A stretch of 64,000 bases of DNA from Agapetus fuscipes (lineage: Eukaryota > Arthropoda > Insecta > Trichoptera > Glossosomatidae): positions 3,472,001-3,536,000 of the forward strand of contig OX637337.1 of the NCBI GenBank assembly GCA_951799405.1, in the 5' to 3' direction. This document shows, piece by piece, positions 9,847 through 20,354 of the stretch. Position numbers and translations under genes: made by a program. Below the pieces are notes generated by a model that was not told where the DNA came from, ran no database searches, and saw only the letters and a list, made by a program, of their open reading frames with translations. Numbering within the stretch: position 1 is the first letter of the stretch; each line of letters begins with the position of its first letter.

Positions 9847-10115
9847 ACTGCCACACAAAAAGAAAAGCTCTGTGCACAACATTTCTTTTACACAAGCTGT
9901 TGTAAAAAAATAGTATGCCTTTTTGTATATAAAGTATTTTTGTGTTCAGAGCATATTTTTTGTAAGAAAAAAGATAATGTCAAGTTCCAAATGAATAGAA
10001 CTGCCATACAAAAAGGAAAGCTTTGCACACACAAAGACTAGTGTTCTATTTTTAAATTGTATTTTTATAATTTTGTGTTATTAAAGTATTTGTGCTAAAA
10101 GCATGTTTATTGTGA
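9847..10115 (+). repeat. Diverged tandem duplication, about 153-bp unit
   Basis: ACTGCCACACAAAAAGAAAAGC (about 9847) recurs as ACTGCCATACAAAAAGGAAAGC (about 10000). AAAGTATTTTTGTG (about 9929) recurs as AAAGTATTTGTG (about 10083). The spacing is consistent at 153-154 bp. Confidence 0.65.
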
Positions 10116-10504
10116 TAGAAAGAGATGGGGGATCCTGTTTGGATTATATTCCGGTGTGATAAAAAGAGACAGCGAGTGTCGTTTTTGTCGCGATGGTCGT
10201 AAAAAGGACACGCCAAGATGACACTAGCGGACAGTCTGGCAGGATTAAGGGCTGTGCCAAAATATTAATTAATAATTTTCGCTTTCCTATTCAAAATTAT
10301 TTCTAGGAAATTTGGTAGGCGAATGAGTATGCTACAACCATTATAACACTCTTTAAATTTAATGTATGAGCGTATTTAATCCCAGACTTTTTGAAAAACG
10401 AAAATATTTAAAAAAAAATCCTATCTTTCTTTTTATTCATTCTTCTTCAATTTATTTGTATTCGATGGATGTAAAGGAAGGAAGTGCATGGAAAAGGTGA
10501 CAAA

Positions 10505-10745
10505 TGTGAATTAATTCTTGTCTTGTCTTGTATCCTGCTGCCATTCCTCTAGGGGTGGCCGGTAACTCCACACAAGGGCCTCCAGTTGACTCTGTCTTTC
10601 CATACTTCTTTCATCTCATCTAGTTTCATCACTCTTTTCATGCATGCTCTTCTTTTGTTTCCACTCTGTAAATTCCATTCATTCGCAATCTCACTTATCT
10701 GATCAATCCGTTATTTCCAAGGTCTTCCCCTTCCACGCTTACCTA
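10505..10745 (-). pseudogene. LINE RT C-terminus and 3' end fragment
   Basis: The minus strand encodes a GRGRPWK..IDQISEIANEWN stretch, then KRRACMKRVMKLDEMKEVW, with one in-frame stop, followed by CCACCCCTAG...GCAGGATACAAGACAAG. The last part is the LINE 3' end with an (ACAAG)n tail at about 10505-10520. Similar ends occur at 12.75, 36.46 and 54.5 kb. Confidence 0.8.
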
Positions 10746-10772
10746 TTATTAATTAATTGAAAGAGATATCAT

Positions 10773-11120
10773 CCGGTCCGGTCGATAGCTCAGTTGGTAG
10801 AGTGCTCGCGTTCTACCCCGTGAGCTCGGGTTCGAATCCCACCGAGGAGGGCGTCAGAAATGATTTCCTATTTCGGTGTTTATTTCAAACCCCATAATAA
10901 AAATACCGGCAAGGTTTACTCAGCCTTCACAAGAAATGAGTACCAGCCCCCTCGGGAGCTGGGAAACCACCACTTCAACTGAAGTGGTTGGCGTAAGGCC
11001 GGCCCCCTTACCTGTAAAAATAAATAGGTTCAACTCGCCACATGCGACCCCTTCGGGGATAACGCGGCAAGAAGTTACACTATATGTGTAGCTTAGTTCC
11101 GTTTAGTTGCGTTTGCGTTT
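10773..11120 (+). mobile_element. SINE-B, full length
   Basis: Clean copy with GGTCGATAGCTCAGTTGG, GGGTTCGAATCCCACCG and end TGTGTAGCTTAGTTCCGTTT. A short duplicated TCCGG precedes the head. Confidence 0.92.
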
Positions 11121-11267
11121 ATTATCAAATATGCAAGTATGGAAAGAAAAGGTGCCCACTCTGCAGAGGCTCTGGCCATCCGTAGTGACAGCCACAGTAA
11201 CAATATTCTTACAGGTTGAATATTATTAACACAATCAATTTACAAAATCCCCAACACTAGTTGATGG

Positions 11268-11523
11268 CTTTTATAATCTATAATCTAAGTTACAAAGATA
11301 TTATACATTTAATATTCATATTAAATGCAATCCCACAAGCAGACACGTAAGTTCGCGCTTACACATGCCGCATGTGGACCTACACCATAAAAACCCAATC
11401 TCAAATGAACATACGTCCTGCAACTCTTGCCGAATTTCACTGAAACAGGGGTGACATTGGCAAAGTGAACCTTTTTCTTCAGTATGAGTGGTCAGCCTCA
11501 TATCTACCTACCTATAATTCAAG
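11268..11523 (-). mobile_element. Family C copy
   Basis: ATAATCTAAGTTACAAAG to TATAATTCAAGG, with both ends visible. Confidence 0.87.
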
Positions 11524-12487
11524 GAGCTTACTTCTTATAAAATACTTTCTGATAAATCAGAAGTTTTTTTAAATTGTTGCGTACTGCCTTACAGTGGGTA
11601 GTGCATTCTAATTGTGTGGATCTTCATTTTTTTTATTTCTTCTTTTAACTCGAGACATGTCATTAATTATTTTTTTTGCATTTTCACCATTTTAACATCG
11701 TCTTTTAAATTTCGCATTTTTTTAGTCGCCAACGAACTTCTTAGTTTATTTAAAATATCGTAAACAAAATAATAAAAAAATTGTGTGTTATCTGTTTTTT
11801 GTGATTTTCGTGAAACATTATTAATTTGTGTCAGCCCTAGTCTACTAAGTGACAGAGTGAGACGGCGGTGTCGTGTTTGCTCGAGAGTTCACGCGCGCGG
11901 GAAAGAGAGGTCCGAGGTCGCGGCCCATTTAGAGTGGCGGGTGCGAGAGAGACGCACGAAGGTCGCTCAAGGCAGGCCGGACCGTATAGATTATGTAGCA
12001 GGGATGCCAGAGTTTTTTATTTTTTTTTATTTTAAACAAAAAAATGATGTGATAAAAAGAATTTAAAGTAAAACTGATTTTTAGTGCATTGTAGGATGTA
12101 CCTTCATTTTGTGTAAAATGGAGTATCTTTTTAAAACCATTTTCTTGCCAAAAAAAAATTTTGTCGAATATTTGACATAGATAAAAAAAAAAGTGAAGTC
12201 ACACTGCTAGATTGAAAAATAATATTTACAAAGTAACATACGAAAAAAACGATAAAAAATGTGAAAAAACGTGTTTTTGTTTAAATATTTTTTTGTGGTG
12301 ACAATTTTTAAGTTACCTACCTACTTGATTTTTTAACCTTTATAATATGAACAAAAAAACGATGAACATGCCTGATTTTTTTCATCACTATCACTAAGAC
12401 CATAAAGTGTAAGAAACTTTAGAAGATTTAGGGTATAAACTACTCTTAACTGAAAACGACTAAAAATCCTTTTGAATTATATTCATA
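11524..12487. other. Unassigned, AT-rich with a GC-rich island
   Basis: 11830-12000 is GC-rich (GAGACGGCGGTGTCG, TGCGAGAGAGACGCAC) and carries a 93-codon plus-strand ORF (11785-12066) with no recognised domain. 12378-12416 (CATCACTATCACTAAGACCATAAAGTGTAAG) resembles the centre of MITE M at 58.2 kb. Confidence 0.45.
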
Positions 12488-12733
12488 CGGGACTTTTTTT
12501 AGATATTTTAGTCATCGGTTGAGCCCACGCTTTGACAAACTAATGATGCATTTGTATGAAGACCTGTCAATCCAAGATGGCCGCAAGTGAACAGCTGATT
12601 TGTCTTCATACAAATATTACAAAATTCGGTAGGTAAGAATGACCGTGCTGATGAAACTTCCAACGCAGGCACCATTACTAGTTTGTCAAAGCGTGGGCTC
12701 AACCGATGACTTAAATGTCTAAAAATAGCCCCG
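12488..12733. mobile_element. MITE H, palindromic, about 245 bp
   Basis: Ends GGGACTTTTTTTAGATATTTTAG and CTAAAAATAGCCCC are inverted. Subterminal ATCGGTTGAGCCCACGC and its complement lie at both sides, and the centre contains AAGATGGCCGCAAGTGAACAG. Further copies are at 37.2 and 60.5 kb. Confidence 0.85.
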
Positions 12734-12749
12734 ATAGTAGATATACATC

Positions 12750-13045
12750 TGTTACTGTTACTGTATCCTGCCGCCGTTCCACTAGGGGTGGCCGGTACCT
12801 CCGCAGATTTTTCTGTCCTTACAAACCACTTTCATTTCCTCAATATTCATCACCTTTTTCATACATACTTACTCTTCTCTTATTCTCACTCTGCAGGTTC
12901 CATTCTTTCGCAATCTTATCTATTTGGTCTAACCATTCTTTCCTCGGCCTTCCCCTTCCGCGCTTTCTTCTGACATTCCCTTTGTACACTTTCTTCGTTA
13001 GTCGTTCATCATCCATTCTTTCGAGATGTCCGAACCATCTCTATG
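12750..13045 (-). pseudogene. LINE RT C-terminal fragment
   Basis: The minus strand reads RWFGHLERMDDERLTKKV, then KRGRGRPRKEWLDQIDKIAK, ENKRRVSMYEKG, a frameshift, and the 3' end CACCCCTAG..GGCGGCAGGATACAG. WFGH.ER and GRGRPRKEW are typical of the tail of insect LINE ORF2 proteins. Confidence 0.85.
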
Positions 13046-13530
13046 TATTAAATTATGATTTAAAATTTGACTTATATACCTACATGGTTAGGTTATTTAA
13101 AATAAAGCTTAAAAAATGACATTAGGATGGGGTGTGACGAATGGATGTTCCTAGCGGCTGGCTTAAGCGCCGGCGCCCCCATATAGCGCTCTCTATAGGG
13201 ACCCAAATGATGCCACGCGGGGGTCCCCGTTATTAATGAGGTCCTTTTAATCTGTTTCACGTGGGTCAGAATGAAGCGCCTTTAATTAGATCCCTTTGTT
13301 TAATTTTTGTCTTTTTTTCCTCATTTTTTTCTCAAAACTTGTGAGAGAATAAAGTTCATTAGCGTGGACCTTACCTATAAGATTTATCTTTAATTTTTGA
13401 GATGAAAAAGTGTTTTTTTACATGATGAATTTACTCCTTTATTTCGAGATAAGTGGTTGGCGAATGGTTATCTCTCTTAAATTTCACATGAAAATTCTAT
13501 TCCTTTTGATAGGATCGGTAAACAAAGGGG
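13046..13530. other. Unassigned
   Basis: No gene. Around 13160-13225 there is a GC-rich patch (GCGCCGGCGCCCCC, CCACGCGGGGGTCCCC) found only once in the window. Confidence 0.4.
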
Positions 13531-13668
13531 AACCACCAAGCCCATGGCGGCCATCTTACTTGTGAAAATAAATAGGTTCCATACGCCAAATGCGATTGTA
13601 TCTCTTTGGGGGCAACGTGAGAGCGATTGGGTAGGTATATTATATGTAGAGCTTTTTGGCGTTTCTAT
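13531..13668 (+). mobile_element. SINE-B 3' fragment
   Basis: AACCACCAAGCCCATGG...AAATAAATAGGTTCCATACGCCA...ATATTATATGTAGAGC. Diverged body and end without the tRNA-like head. Confidence 0.7.
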
Positions 13669-14457
13669 AATTGTTACTTAATGACAGTAGGTAATTTTTG
13701 TTGTTGTTAAATGGGTAGGTACTTAATTTGATACTACTTTTCGTTGTAAGGTAGTCAATGATTTTATTTTTATTTTCAGGTACTAGTAGGTATGTACCTT
13801 GTGTAGGTACCTACCTACTTACATACTTTTTTTACCTTTGGGTAGAATTTCAATTTTTTTGTAATAGTTATGTACATTTTTATTGTTATTGTTGTAATTG
13901 TAAGTACCCCACTGAATTATGTTTTTTTTCATTAGGTACATACTTTCTTATTTTTTGTTATCATAGGGTAGTAGATTTTTATTATTGCTACGATTTATTA
14001 TTGCTACCCACACGATTGACATAAGTGCGTTCTTATCAATCACTATTAAGTCGCTATGGCAACGTTGAAATTCCGGACATGAAGGATTTACCTACTTTCT
14101 TCTCCAGTTTTTATTTTATATCTCTGGTTAGAAATTTTTTATTGTTACTCTCTGATAGTTACATTTTTATTGTTATCGTTAGGCCGGTGCTTAATTATTG
14201 TTATTGTCGGATCACAAAGCGGCCGTGCTCATCACCTGTTGGCCAACCACTGAAAAGTAGCGGGGTGTCATGCGCGCGCAGCAACGAGAACTACACGGAT
14301 ATTAAATTATTGTTATTGTTGTACCTATACCATACCATACCTACCCACCCGGGATTCCAAAACTTTGGAAATAAGATGCACCCTATTATTTTCAAATTTC
14401 AACTAAAAAACTGTAGGTTCCTATTTATAAAGCCCTCGGAGCAAATCTAACTTTTCT
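13669..14457. other. Low-complexity T-rich stretch
   Basis: Dominated by TTATTGTTATTG and TAGGTACCTAC words. The plus-strand ORFs at 13758-14024 and 14025-14450 are Phe/Leu/Tyr-rich translations of this low-complexity DNA and look non-genic. Confidence 0.6.
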
Positions 14458-14690
14458 AGTAATCTATAATCTAAGCTGCAAAGATATGTTAACATTTCAG
14501 GCTCATATTAGATGCCTGCCCACAGACAGGCACATATAGGTTCGCACCTACACATTCTGCATGTGTGCATATAAATAAACAAAACCACACACGAACATAA
14601 ACCTTGCAACTCCTGCCGCGTTTCCCTGAAACCTGGGTGGCATTGGCATAAGTGAACCAATTTTACAGCACGGAAGGTCAGCCTCAGGAT
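14458..14690 (-). mobile_element. Family C copy, left partner of an inverted pair
   Basis: TAATCTATAATCTAAGCTGCAAAG to CACGGAAGGTCAGCCTCA. Confidence 0.87.
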
Positions 14691-14713
14691 AATAATAGTA
14701 CCTAGGTACCTAT

Positions 14714-14955
14714 TAGACTTATAGGTTGGTATGAGGCTGACCACCCATAGATACTGTAAAAATGGTTCACTTTGCCAATGCCACCCCTGTTTCAGGGATG
14801 GTCGGCAAAAGTTGTGGGGCTTATGTTCATTTGAGTTTTGGATTTTATTTGTAAGTACCTACGCATTCAGCATTTGTAAGCGCGAACTACACGTGTTGGT
14901 TTGTGGGCATACGAGAGCTTTGAATGAATATATCCTTGCAACTTAGATCATTATT
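14714..14955 (+). mobile_element. Family C copy, right partner of an inverted pair
   Basis: ACTTATAGGTTGGTATGAGGC to TCCTTGCAACTTAGATCATT. It sits about 25 bp from the previous copy, head to head, so a transcript could fold into a hairpin of more than 200 bp. Confidence 0.87.
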
Positions 14956-14959
14956 ATTG

Positions 14960-15145
14960 TTTATTATCACACCTCAAGAGCCCTTTGCAAGCTTGTTCGT
15001 CGCTATAGAAAGCACCGGTTCTCAAGCAAGACCCAAGATCTGTAAGGTTAGATGGACATTTGGTGACCGGTCTTTGGTAAAGGTACTCAACCCAGCGAAT
15101 AGCATATTTGAAAATATTAATGGTAAGTATATTTTCGTGCGACGA
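14960..15145 (-). mobile_element. SINE-A1, head lost
   Basis: TATCACACCTCAAGAGCCC (tail side), GCAAGACCC, GACCGGTCTTTGG, CAACCCAGCG. It ends where a normal copy would enter the CCGGCGGAGCAC region. Confidence 0.85.
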
Positions 15146-15219
15146 AACCACGACATCTAGTGCCTTGTAAGGTCCCCCAGAAGTCGACGATCACTTTTAT
15201 CTATCTCATTATTTAATAT

Positions 15220-15395
15220 TTTCAATGAATTATTAATTCATAACTACCCAATGAGGTCTGTAGAACCGAGGTCAATGTTTTTTGTCGATAGGACATGACG
15301 CAGGCGGGATTCGAACCGGCGTTAGTACCTATTAATAACTAAAATTGGAGTACCAACGACTTATGCCCTTGACCATCCCAGAAACTTTTTTATTA
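15220..15395 (-). mobile_element. Family K tRNA-like SINE head
   Basis: Complement contains GGTTCGAATCCCGCCTGCG (B box) and TGGTCAAGGGCATAAGTCG (A-box side). Related decayed heads at 41.5 and 54.4 kb share the adjoining TGACATCTG/GAGGTCTG...CAAAGTTATTG-type body. Confidence 0.6.
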
Positions 15396-15671
15396 TCTAA
15401 TAGTTTTGTATCTATTTCCCACAGTTTGAGATCATCTGCCCCCTTCCCACGAAAGCAATAAAACATGGACGCATCTATTTTAGAGTTACCACAGTGCCTG
15501 GATCACAAGGCATAGACAATGGTCGCCCTTTTCTATAAATTAGTCGGCGGGGCCGTAAAAATACACAACAAATGACAATCGTTATTATCCCAAAATGAGA
15601 CGCTGCTCTTTTGTAGTTAAATAAAAAAAAAAATGCATAATTTAACAGATGCCAAAAAAAACAAGTTGTAA
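15396..15671. other. Unassigned
   Basis: No recognisable gene or repeat. Confidence 0.4.
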
Positions 15672-15880
15672 CTAATCTAATTTAATCTTATCTAAATAGC
15701 AAAGATATGCCCACAAACAGAGACGCGTTCTCGCTAGCAAATGCTGCATGTGCACTAACAAAATAAACCAAACCTCATATGAACATAAACTTAGCAAGTC
15801 CTGCCGCCTTTCACTGAAACCGGGTTGGTATTGGCAAAAGTGAACCAAGTCTTTACATCATAGGGGGTCAGTTTGGTATA
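15672..15880 (-). mobile_element. Family C copy, internally shortened
   Basis: ATCTAATTTAATCTTATCTAAATAGC tail, then a deletion joining the tail to GCCCACAAACAGAGACGCG. The rest is normal. Confidence 0.83.
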
Positions 15881-15934
15881 TCGGTTAATATGAATTTAAC
15901 CTCATAATGTAAAATTTATTTTAACCATGAATCG

Positions 15935-16282
15935 GTCCATTCGATAGCTCAGTTGGTAGAGTGCTTGCATTCCATGCCGTGAGCTAGGGTTCGAATCCCA
16001 CCGAGGACGTCAGAAATGATTTCCCGTTTCGGTGTTTTTTTCAAACCCCAAAATAAAATACCGGCAAGGTTTACTCAGCCTTCACAAGAAATGAGTACCG
16101 GCCCTCTCGGGAGCTGGGAAACCCCCACTTCAACTGGAGTGGTTAGCGTAAGGCCGGCCCCTTTACATGTAAACATAAATAGGTTCAACTCGCCACATGC
16201 GACCCCTTCTGGGATAACGCGGCAAGAAGCTACACTATGTGTGTAGCTTAGTTGCGTTTTTTTTTTTTTTTTTTTGCGTTTA
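15935..16282 (+). mobile_element. SINE-B, full length
   Basis: GGTCCATTCGATAGCTCAGTTGG head, GGGTTCGAATCCCACCG B box, end GTGTGTAGCTTAGTTGCG followed by a 17-bp poly-T and GCGTTT. Confidence 0.92.
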
Positions 16283-16757
16283 TTAATATCTGGTCTTCCA
16301 GGAACATGGAACAGATTCACAGATTTATACGTTTGCATCACCATGGTTGAAATCCTTAGTACGTCCGTGTAATACAGAATACCTTCAGCTTATTTCTATG
16401 AAAACATTTTTCAGTTGGGACCTACTGTTTTATTATTTTTAGAAAAGTTTTGACTTCTCTGAAAACACAAACCGATAGTGGTGGTGAATGGCTTTGGGGT
16501 TTGAAAGACAGAGAGGAGTTTGGGACATAGAAAAGAGTTTAAGGGTTAAATAGAGAGAAGTCTGGGACATAGAAAGGGGGTTGAGAGATAGCGAGGGGGT
16601 CGGAGTTTGCAGATATAGAGGGGTCTGGGGCTCGCAGACACTATGGTGCTTTGTTAATATTCACAGAGTCTCATTTGACCCCTCTGTGGTCTTTAATATC
16701 AGAATTGACCCCTGCAAAGAAACTGTGCATATATATGATATCTTCCTATTGCCACCC
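16283..16757. other. Unassigned
   Basis: No gene seen. 16500-16625 is a purine-rich run of diverged GGGACATAGAAAGG / GAGAGATAG words, possibly a decayed minisatellite. Confidence 0.4.
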
Positions 16758-16990
16758 TTGTCTAAATCTAAATCCAAATCTAAGCTGCAAAGATACATAT
16801 ACTTATATCTTTTAAGATTCACATTAAACGCATTCCCACAAGCAGACATGTATAAGTTCGCGCTAACACATGCCGCATGTGGACCTACAATATAAAAAAA
16901 AAACAATCTCAAATGAACATAAGCCCTACAACTCTTGCCAACCCTCCCTGAAACAGGGGCCACAGCTTAGGTGGTCAGCCTCATACGGAT
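16758..16990 (-). mobile_element. Family C copy
   Basis: Tail is (TCTAAA)n-like instead of TCTAATC. The body GCATTCCCACAAGCAGACATG is normal. A short internal deletion removes the GGTTCACTTTGCC region. Confidence 0.83.
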
Positions 16991-17084
16991 AAGGAATACA
17001 AAACTCTTGTCCTCTAAAGAAAATCTAAATATTTATTTAAAGTCGTCATTTCCGTGGTTGATCTACGTACGTTAAACATAGAGT

Positions 17085-17245
17085 TCCATGAAATTGTCTT
17101 AAAAATCACATTCTACACAATCTGAGCCAAGATACAAACGTAGAACACGATAATGTGAAAGTTGCTTTTAATATTTGTTAAATCAATCGTATTAATGAGA
17201 CACATTGGTCCAGTACACATACAAAAATTGGTCATGTGAAATTAC
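17085..17245 (-). mobile_element. MITE G fragment
   Basis: ATTGTCTTAAAAATCACATTCTACACAATCTGAGC ... GACACATTGGTCCAGTACACAT ... GTGAAATTACC. Inner part only. Confidence 0.7.
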
Positions 17246-17246
17246 C

Positions 17247-17592
17247 GCCACTTCCTATCAGTGTCTCAAAACACAGCAACCCAACACACACCACAGCACT
17301 GCGCAGCTAACGGCCCTGCAACCGGATAAGGACTTGTTTTTGTTTGGCGACTGCATGCCGCGGAATACAATCGAGTAGCATGAAATTAAATGTTGGGAAA
17401 ACGTGAATATATTTTTGTTATTGTATGAAGTTTGTTTATTTGGTGTCCCAATTTTTTGGTAGTAGGTGCCCTTTGCTTGCCCTTTTCAAATCTAATATCA
17501 ATCGCCATTTCCTCTCAGTGTCTCAAAACAAAGCAATGCCACACACACCACAGCACTGCGCAGCTAACGGCCCTGCAACCGGACAAGGACAA
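17247..17592 (+). repeat. Direct repeat, two about 85-bp copies 255 bp apart
   Basis: CGCCACTTCCTATCAGTGTCTC...GCGCAGCTAACGGCCCTGC at 17247-17330 recurs, with few changes, at 17502-17592. The spacer (TTTGGTGTCCC...) is not repeated. Confidence 0.75.
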
Positions 17593-17609
17593 CTGCCACA
17601 TCACCAACA

Positions 17610-17697
17610 CCTCTGCGGCACTATAACACGTGTCATAGAACCCTAGAGTCTCTTGAATCTAGGGAGTCTCCCGCACAGGCTTCCTTAAAAAAACCTG
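17610..17697 (+). mobile_element. SINE-A2 3'-end fragment
   Basis: CACCTCTGCGGCACTATAAC...CTAGGGAGTCTCCCGCAC followed by CTTCCTTAAAAAAA. It shows that the A2 end can occur without a SINE-A body, here fused to the direct repeat. Confidence 0.75.
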
Positions 17698-17734
17698 TAA
17701 GGGACATAACGCTGCCTTAGTACTTATTTACCGT

Positions 17735-17992
17735 ATAGACCATTCAGCTAATTTTCCATGAGCAATTATTGCATGTGTACTGGACCAATGTGTCTTATGA
17801 TAACAGAAAATTGATTTTCAAAATATTTAAAACAACTCTCACATTATCGAATTTTACGTTTTTTCTTAGCTCAGATTGTGTAGAATTTGATTCCTAAGAC
17901 AACTGCATTAAAATGTCACATTTGACAGAATTGGTCTATACTATAAACAAGAACTGGGGGAGCGATAAGACAAACAAGCACCAAGGGGACGA
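17735..17992 (+). mobile_element. MITE G
   Basis: GTGTACTGGACCAATGTGTCTTA through AACAACTCTCACATTATCG to ATAAGACAAACAAGCACCAAGGGGACG. The left terminal repeat is missing. Confidence 0.75.
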
Positions 17993-17999
17993 CACCCAG

Positions 18000-18500
18000 A
18001 AGAGGGTGTATTCTTCTTCTTCAGCCTGTATTGATCGTCCACTCCTGGACGTAGGCCTCCTCTCGCATTTTCCATTCGTTTCTATCCTGAGCGATCCGCA
18101 TCCAGGCAAGTCCTGCACTTCTCTGAACATCGTCGCGCCAACGCAACTGTGGGCGCCCAACTCCACGCTTTGCCGTCCTTGGGCACCAGCACAGCAGTCG
18201 CTTTGTCCACTTTTCATCTGGATCGCGAGCGAAATGTCCCGCCCATCGCCACTTGAGGGTTGCGCCCATCTTGATGACATCGGAAACCTTTGTCCCGACT
18301 CTTATGCCCTCATTTCTGAGTCTGTCCCGCAAACTGACACCCAACATGGCTCTCTCCATTGCTCTCTGTGTGACTCTTAGCTTGTGGGCACTTTTTTGTG
18401 ACATTGTGTCTGTCTCAATACCATAGCGGTAAAAATGCTAGATATTCGGTGTAAGTGCCCTGTGTGATACTGAACGGCCAATTGCCGCCTCACGACGTAG
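18000..18500 (-). pseudogene. RTE-like LINE, C-terminal RT remnant
   Basis: An uninterrupted minus-strand frame (18404 to 18021, 127 codons) reads KLRVTQRAMERAMLGVSLRD, then KWRWAGHFARDPDEKWTK, GVGRPQLRWRDDVQRSAG and EEAYVQEWT. This signature closes RTE-type ORF2 proteins of Lepidoptera. The RT catalytic part is absent, so it is a truncated copy. The 3' end at about 18000 has a short (GAA)n run. It is placed directly at the end of a MITE G. Confidence 0.88.
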
Positions 18501-18627
18501 GTAGTATTGGATCAGTCAGAGTTATGTACCTGCCTCACCTGTAAGGTGGATACAGCGTACCTGCAGTGTAAACAACGCTACAGCAAGTGCGGGAAACAGT
18601 GACGCACTTAGAGGGAACGAATAGCTA

Positions 18628-18878
18628 AGCAATGTGGCGAGTGGAACCTATTTAGTTTCACAGGTAAGGGGATCAGCCTTACGCTAACCTCTTTCAGTTG
18701 AAGAGGGGGTCTTACAGCTCCCGAAAGGGCTGGTTCTCATTTATTGTGAAAGCTGAGTAAATCTTGACGATGTTTATTTTGGTTTTGAAATAAACACTAA
18801 ATCATTTCTGATCGGGGATCGAACCCTTGCTCTCCGCATAGAATGCAAGCATTCTGCCAACTGAGCCATCGACCGGAC
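18628..18878 (-). mobile_element. SINE-B half of an A-B composite
   Basis: Body from ATGTGGCGAGTGGAACC to the head GATCGAACCC...CATCGACCGGAC. Its head runs straight into SINE-A with only a T-run between. Confidence 0.87.
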
Positions 18879-19112
18879 TTTTTACGAGCTTGGTCGTCGC
18901 TCCAAAGTGTCAATTCTCAATCAAGACCCAATTGCTGTAAGGCTGGATGGACCTTAGGGACCGGTCTTTGGTGAAGGCAATGGATTTTCCAACCCGGCGA
19001 AGGGTACCTATATTTAAAAACATAAATGGTATGTTTTCCGTGCTTCGTCAGGATTTTAACCCACGACTGTGGATTTACGAGTCCAAAGCGTTAACACTAG
19101 ACTACGGACCAG
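18879..19112 (-). mobile_element. SINE-A half of an A-B composite
   Basis: TTTACGAGCTTGGTCGTCGC to the decayed head (GTCAGGATTTTAACCCACG). On the minus strand the order is A then B, as in the copies at 50.1 and 62.7 kb. Confidence 0.87.
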
Positions 19113-19143
19113 TCCGATAAGTCCTATAAGTCAGCTATGACTA

Positions 19144-19705
19144 TTAGGTTGGTATGAGGCTGACCACCCATACTGTAAAAATTGGTTCACTTTGCCAATG
19201 TCCCCCCTGTTTCAGGGAAGGTCGGCAAGAGTTGCAGGGCTTATGTTCATTTGAGATTGTTTTTTTTTACTGTAGGTGAACATGCGGCATGTGTGAGCGC
19301 GAAATTATGCGTGTCTGCTTGTGAGAATGCATTTTTTTAAGAAATCCTGTGCGGGAGTCTCCCTAGATTCTAGAGACTCTAGGGGTCTATGCCACTTGTT
19401 GTAGAGCCGCAAAGGTGTACGAGCTTGATCGTCGCTACATAGCGCCAATACTCAAGCAAGACCTAGTTGCTGTAAGGCTGGATTGACCTTTGGTGACCGG
19501 TCATTGGTGAAGGTTTAAAAAATTTTCAACCCAGCGAGGAGCAAATTTGAAAATATAAATGGTATATTTTTTGTGCTCCGCCGGGATTCAAACCCACAAC
19601 CTTCCCATTCAGAGTCCGCTGTGTTACCACTGAGCTACGGACCGGTCAAAATTTAATATGAATCTCAAATGATACATATCTTTGCAGCTTAGATTTCGAT
19701 TTAGA
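19144..19705 (+). mobile_element. Family C copy interrupted by SINE-A2
   Basis: C runs 19144-19331 (to GTGAGAATGCATTT), is broken by the A2 insertion, and resumes at about 19648 with ATTTAATATGAATCTC through TTTGCAGCTTAG. The two halves join without loss. Confidence 0.88.
19332..19647 (-). mobile_element. SINE-A2, full length, inserted in family C
   Basis: T-run and A2 end (GAGTCTCCCTAGATTCTAG), body, and head GCTCCGCCGGGATTCAAACC...CACTGAGCTACGGACCGG. An ATTT at each junction is the likely remnant of the TSD. Confidence 0.9.
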
Positions 19706-20354
19706 TGACAAAATATTTAGTGTTTATAGAGTTTCCACCTCAGGTGGAGGGACATTTTTTAAATTTATTTGAATGAATGCCAAGGGCGCCAAAAACCTCA
19801 ATCCTCCACTGTTCTAAATGGGAGAAAAAATCAGTAAATCAAGTTCCAAGAACCGGCCACAGAATGGGCGGGTTCACTATAGAAATTTAACGCTACAAAA
19901 ACTAAAGCTGACCTTTTTAACATCTATGAAATTTAATAGCAAATTATAGCATTGACATTTTGAATGGCCTACCTGTATCCTAACCATAAAACTCAACTCA
20001 ATATCAGCAAAAAAGTATTAATACTAAAACACTCAATAGAGGCGCTGTTTCAGTTTCCATACATTTTTAAGTTTGAGTTGAAATGAATGTTTTTTTACTT
20101 GGGGTATTGTATAGATTTTGATCGATCTCGTCGAAAGTATTTGTTGGTGTTTTGACCCGTACATTTTTTTTTGATTTCGCAATAACAATAAAAAATGCAA
20201 GACCGAAACGCCCTGAAATATATTGTTGTTTATTTTGGACATAAATGTTTTATTATTATTATGTGTCAAAAATGGCGGTTGATTTGTAATGCTGGCGTTT
20301 AAGGCTGAGGCTTTAAAAAAATATTTTTCACTTTTTTATGGAATATGTATAGGT
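19706..20354. other. Unassigned, with one family E copy
   Basis: 20005-20110 holds the dispersed family E word CTAAAACACTCAATAGAGGCGC..TTTCAGTTTCCATACAT, also near 30.9 and 61.3-61.6 kb. The rest shows nothing. Confidence 0.5.

Noticed and set aside
10790..10850. Possible tRNA gene (A box and B box)
   Set aside because: The same sequence recurs many times with a fixed SINE body behind it, the anticodon arm does not fold and there is no acceptor-stem pairing. It is a SINE-B head.
13758..14450. Two adjacent plus-strand ORFs suggesting a membrane protein
   Set aside because: Translations of TTATTGTTATTG low-complexity DNA; hydrophobicity is a by-product of T-richness.
16016..16246. Family of similar about 76-residue ORFs (also 10876-11091, 42057-42296)
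   Set aside because: They are the chance open frame of the SINE-B body. Other copies have it shifted or stopped.
18021..18404. Possible host gene of 127 codons
   Set aside because: The protein is the known C-terminal block of RTE-type LINE polymerases, without the catalytic region.
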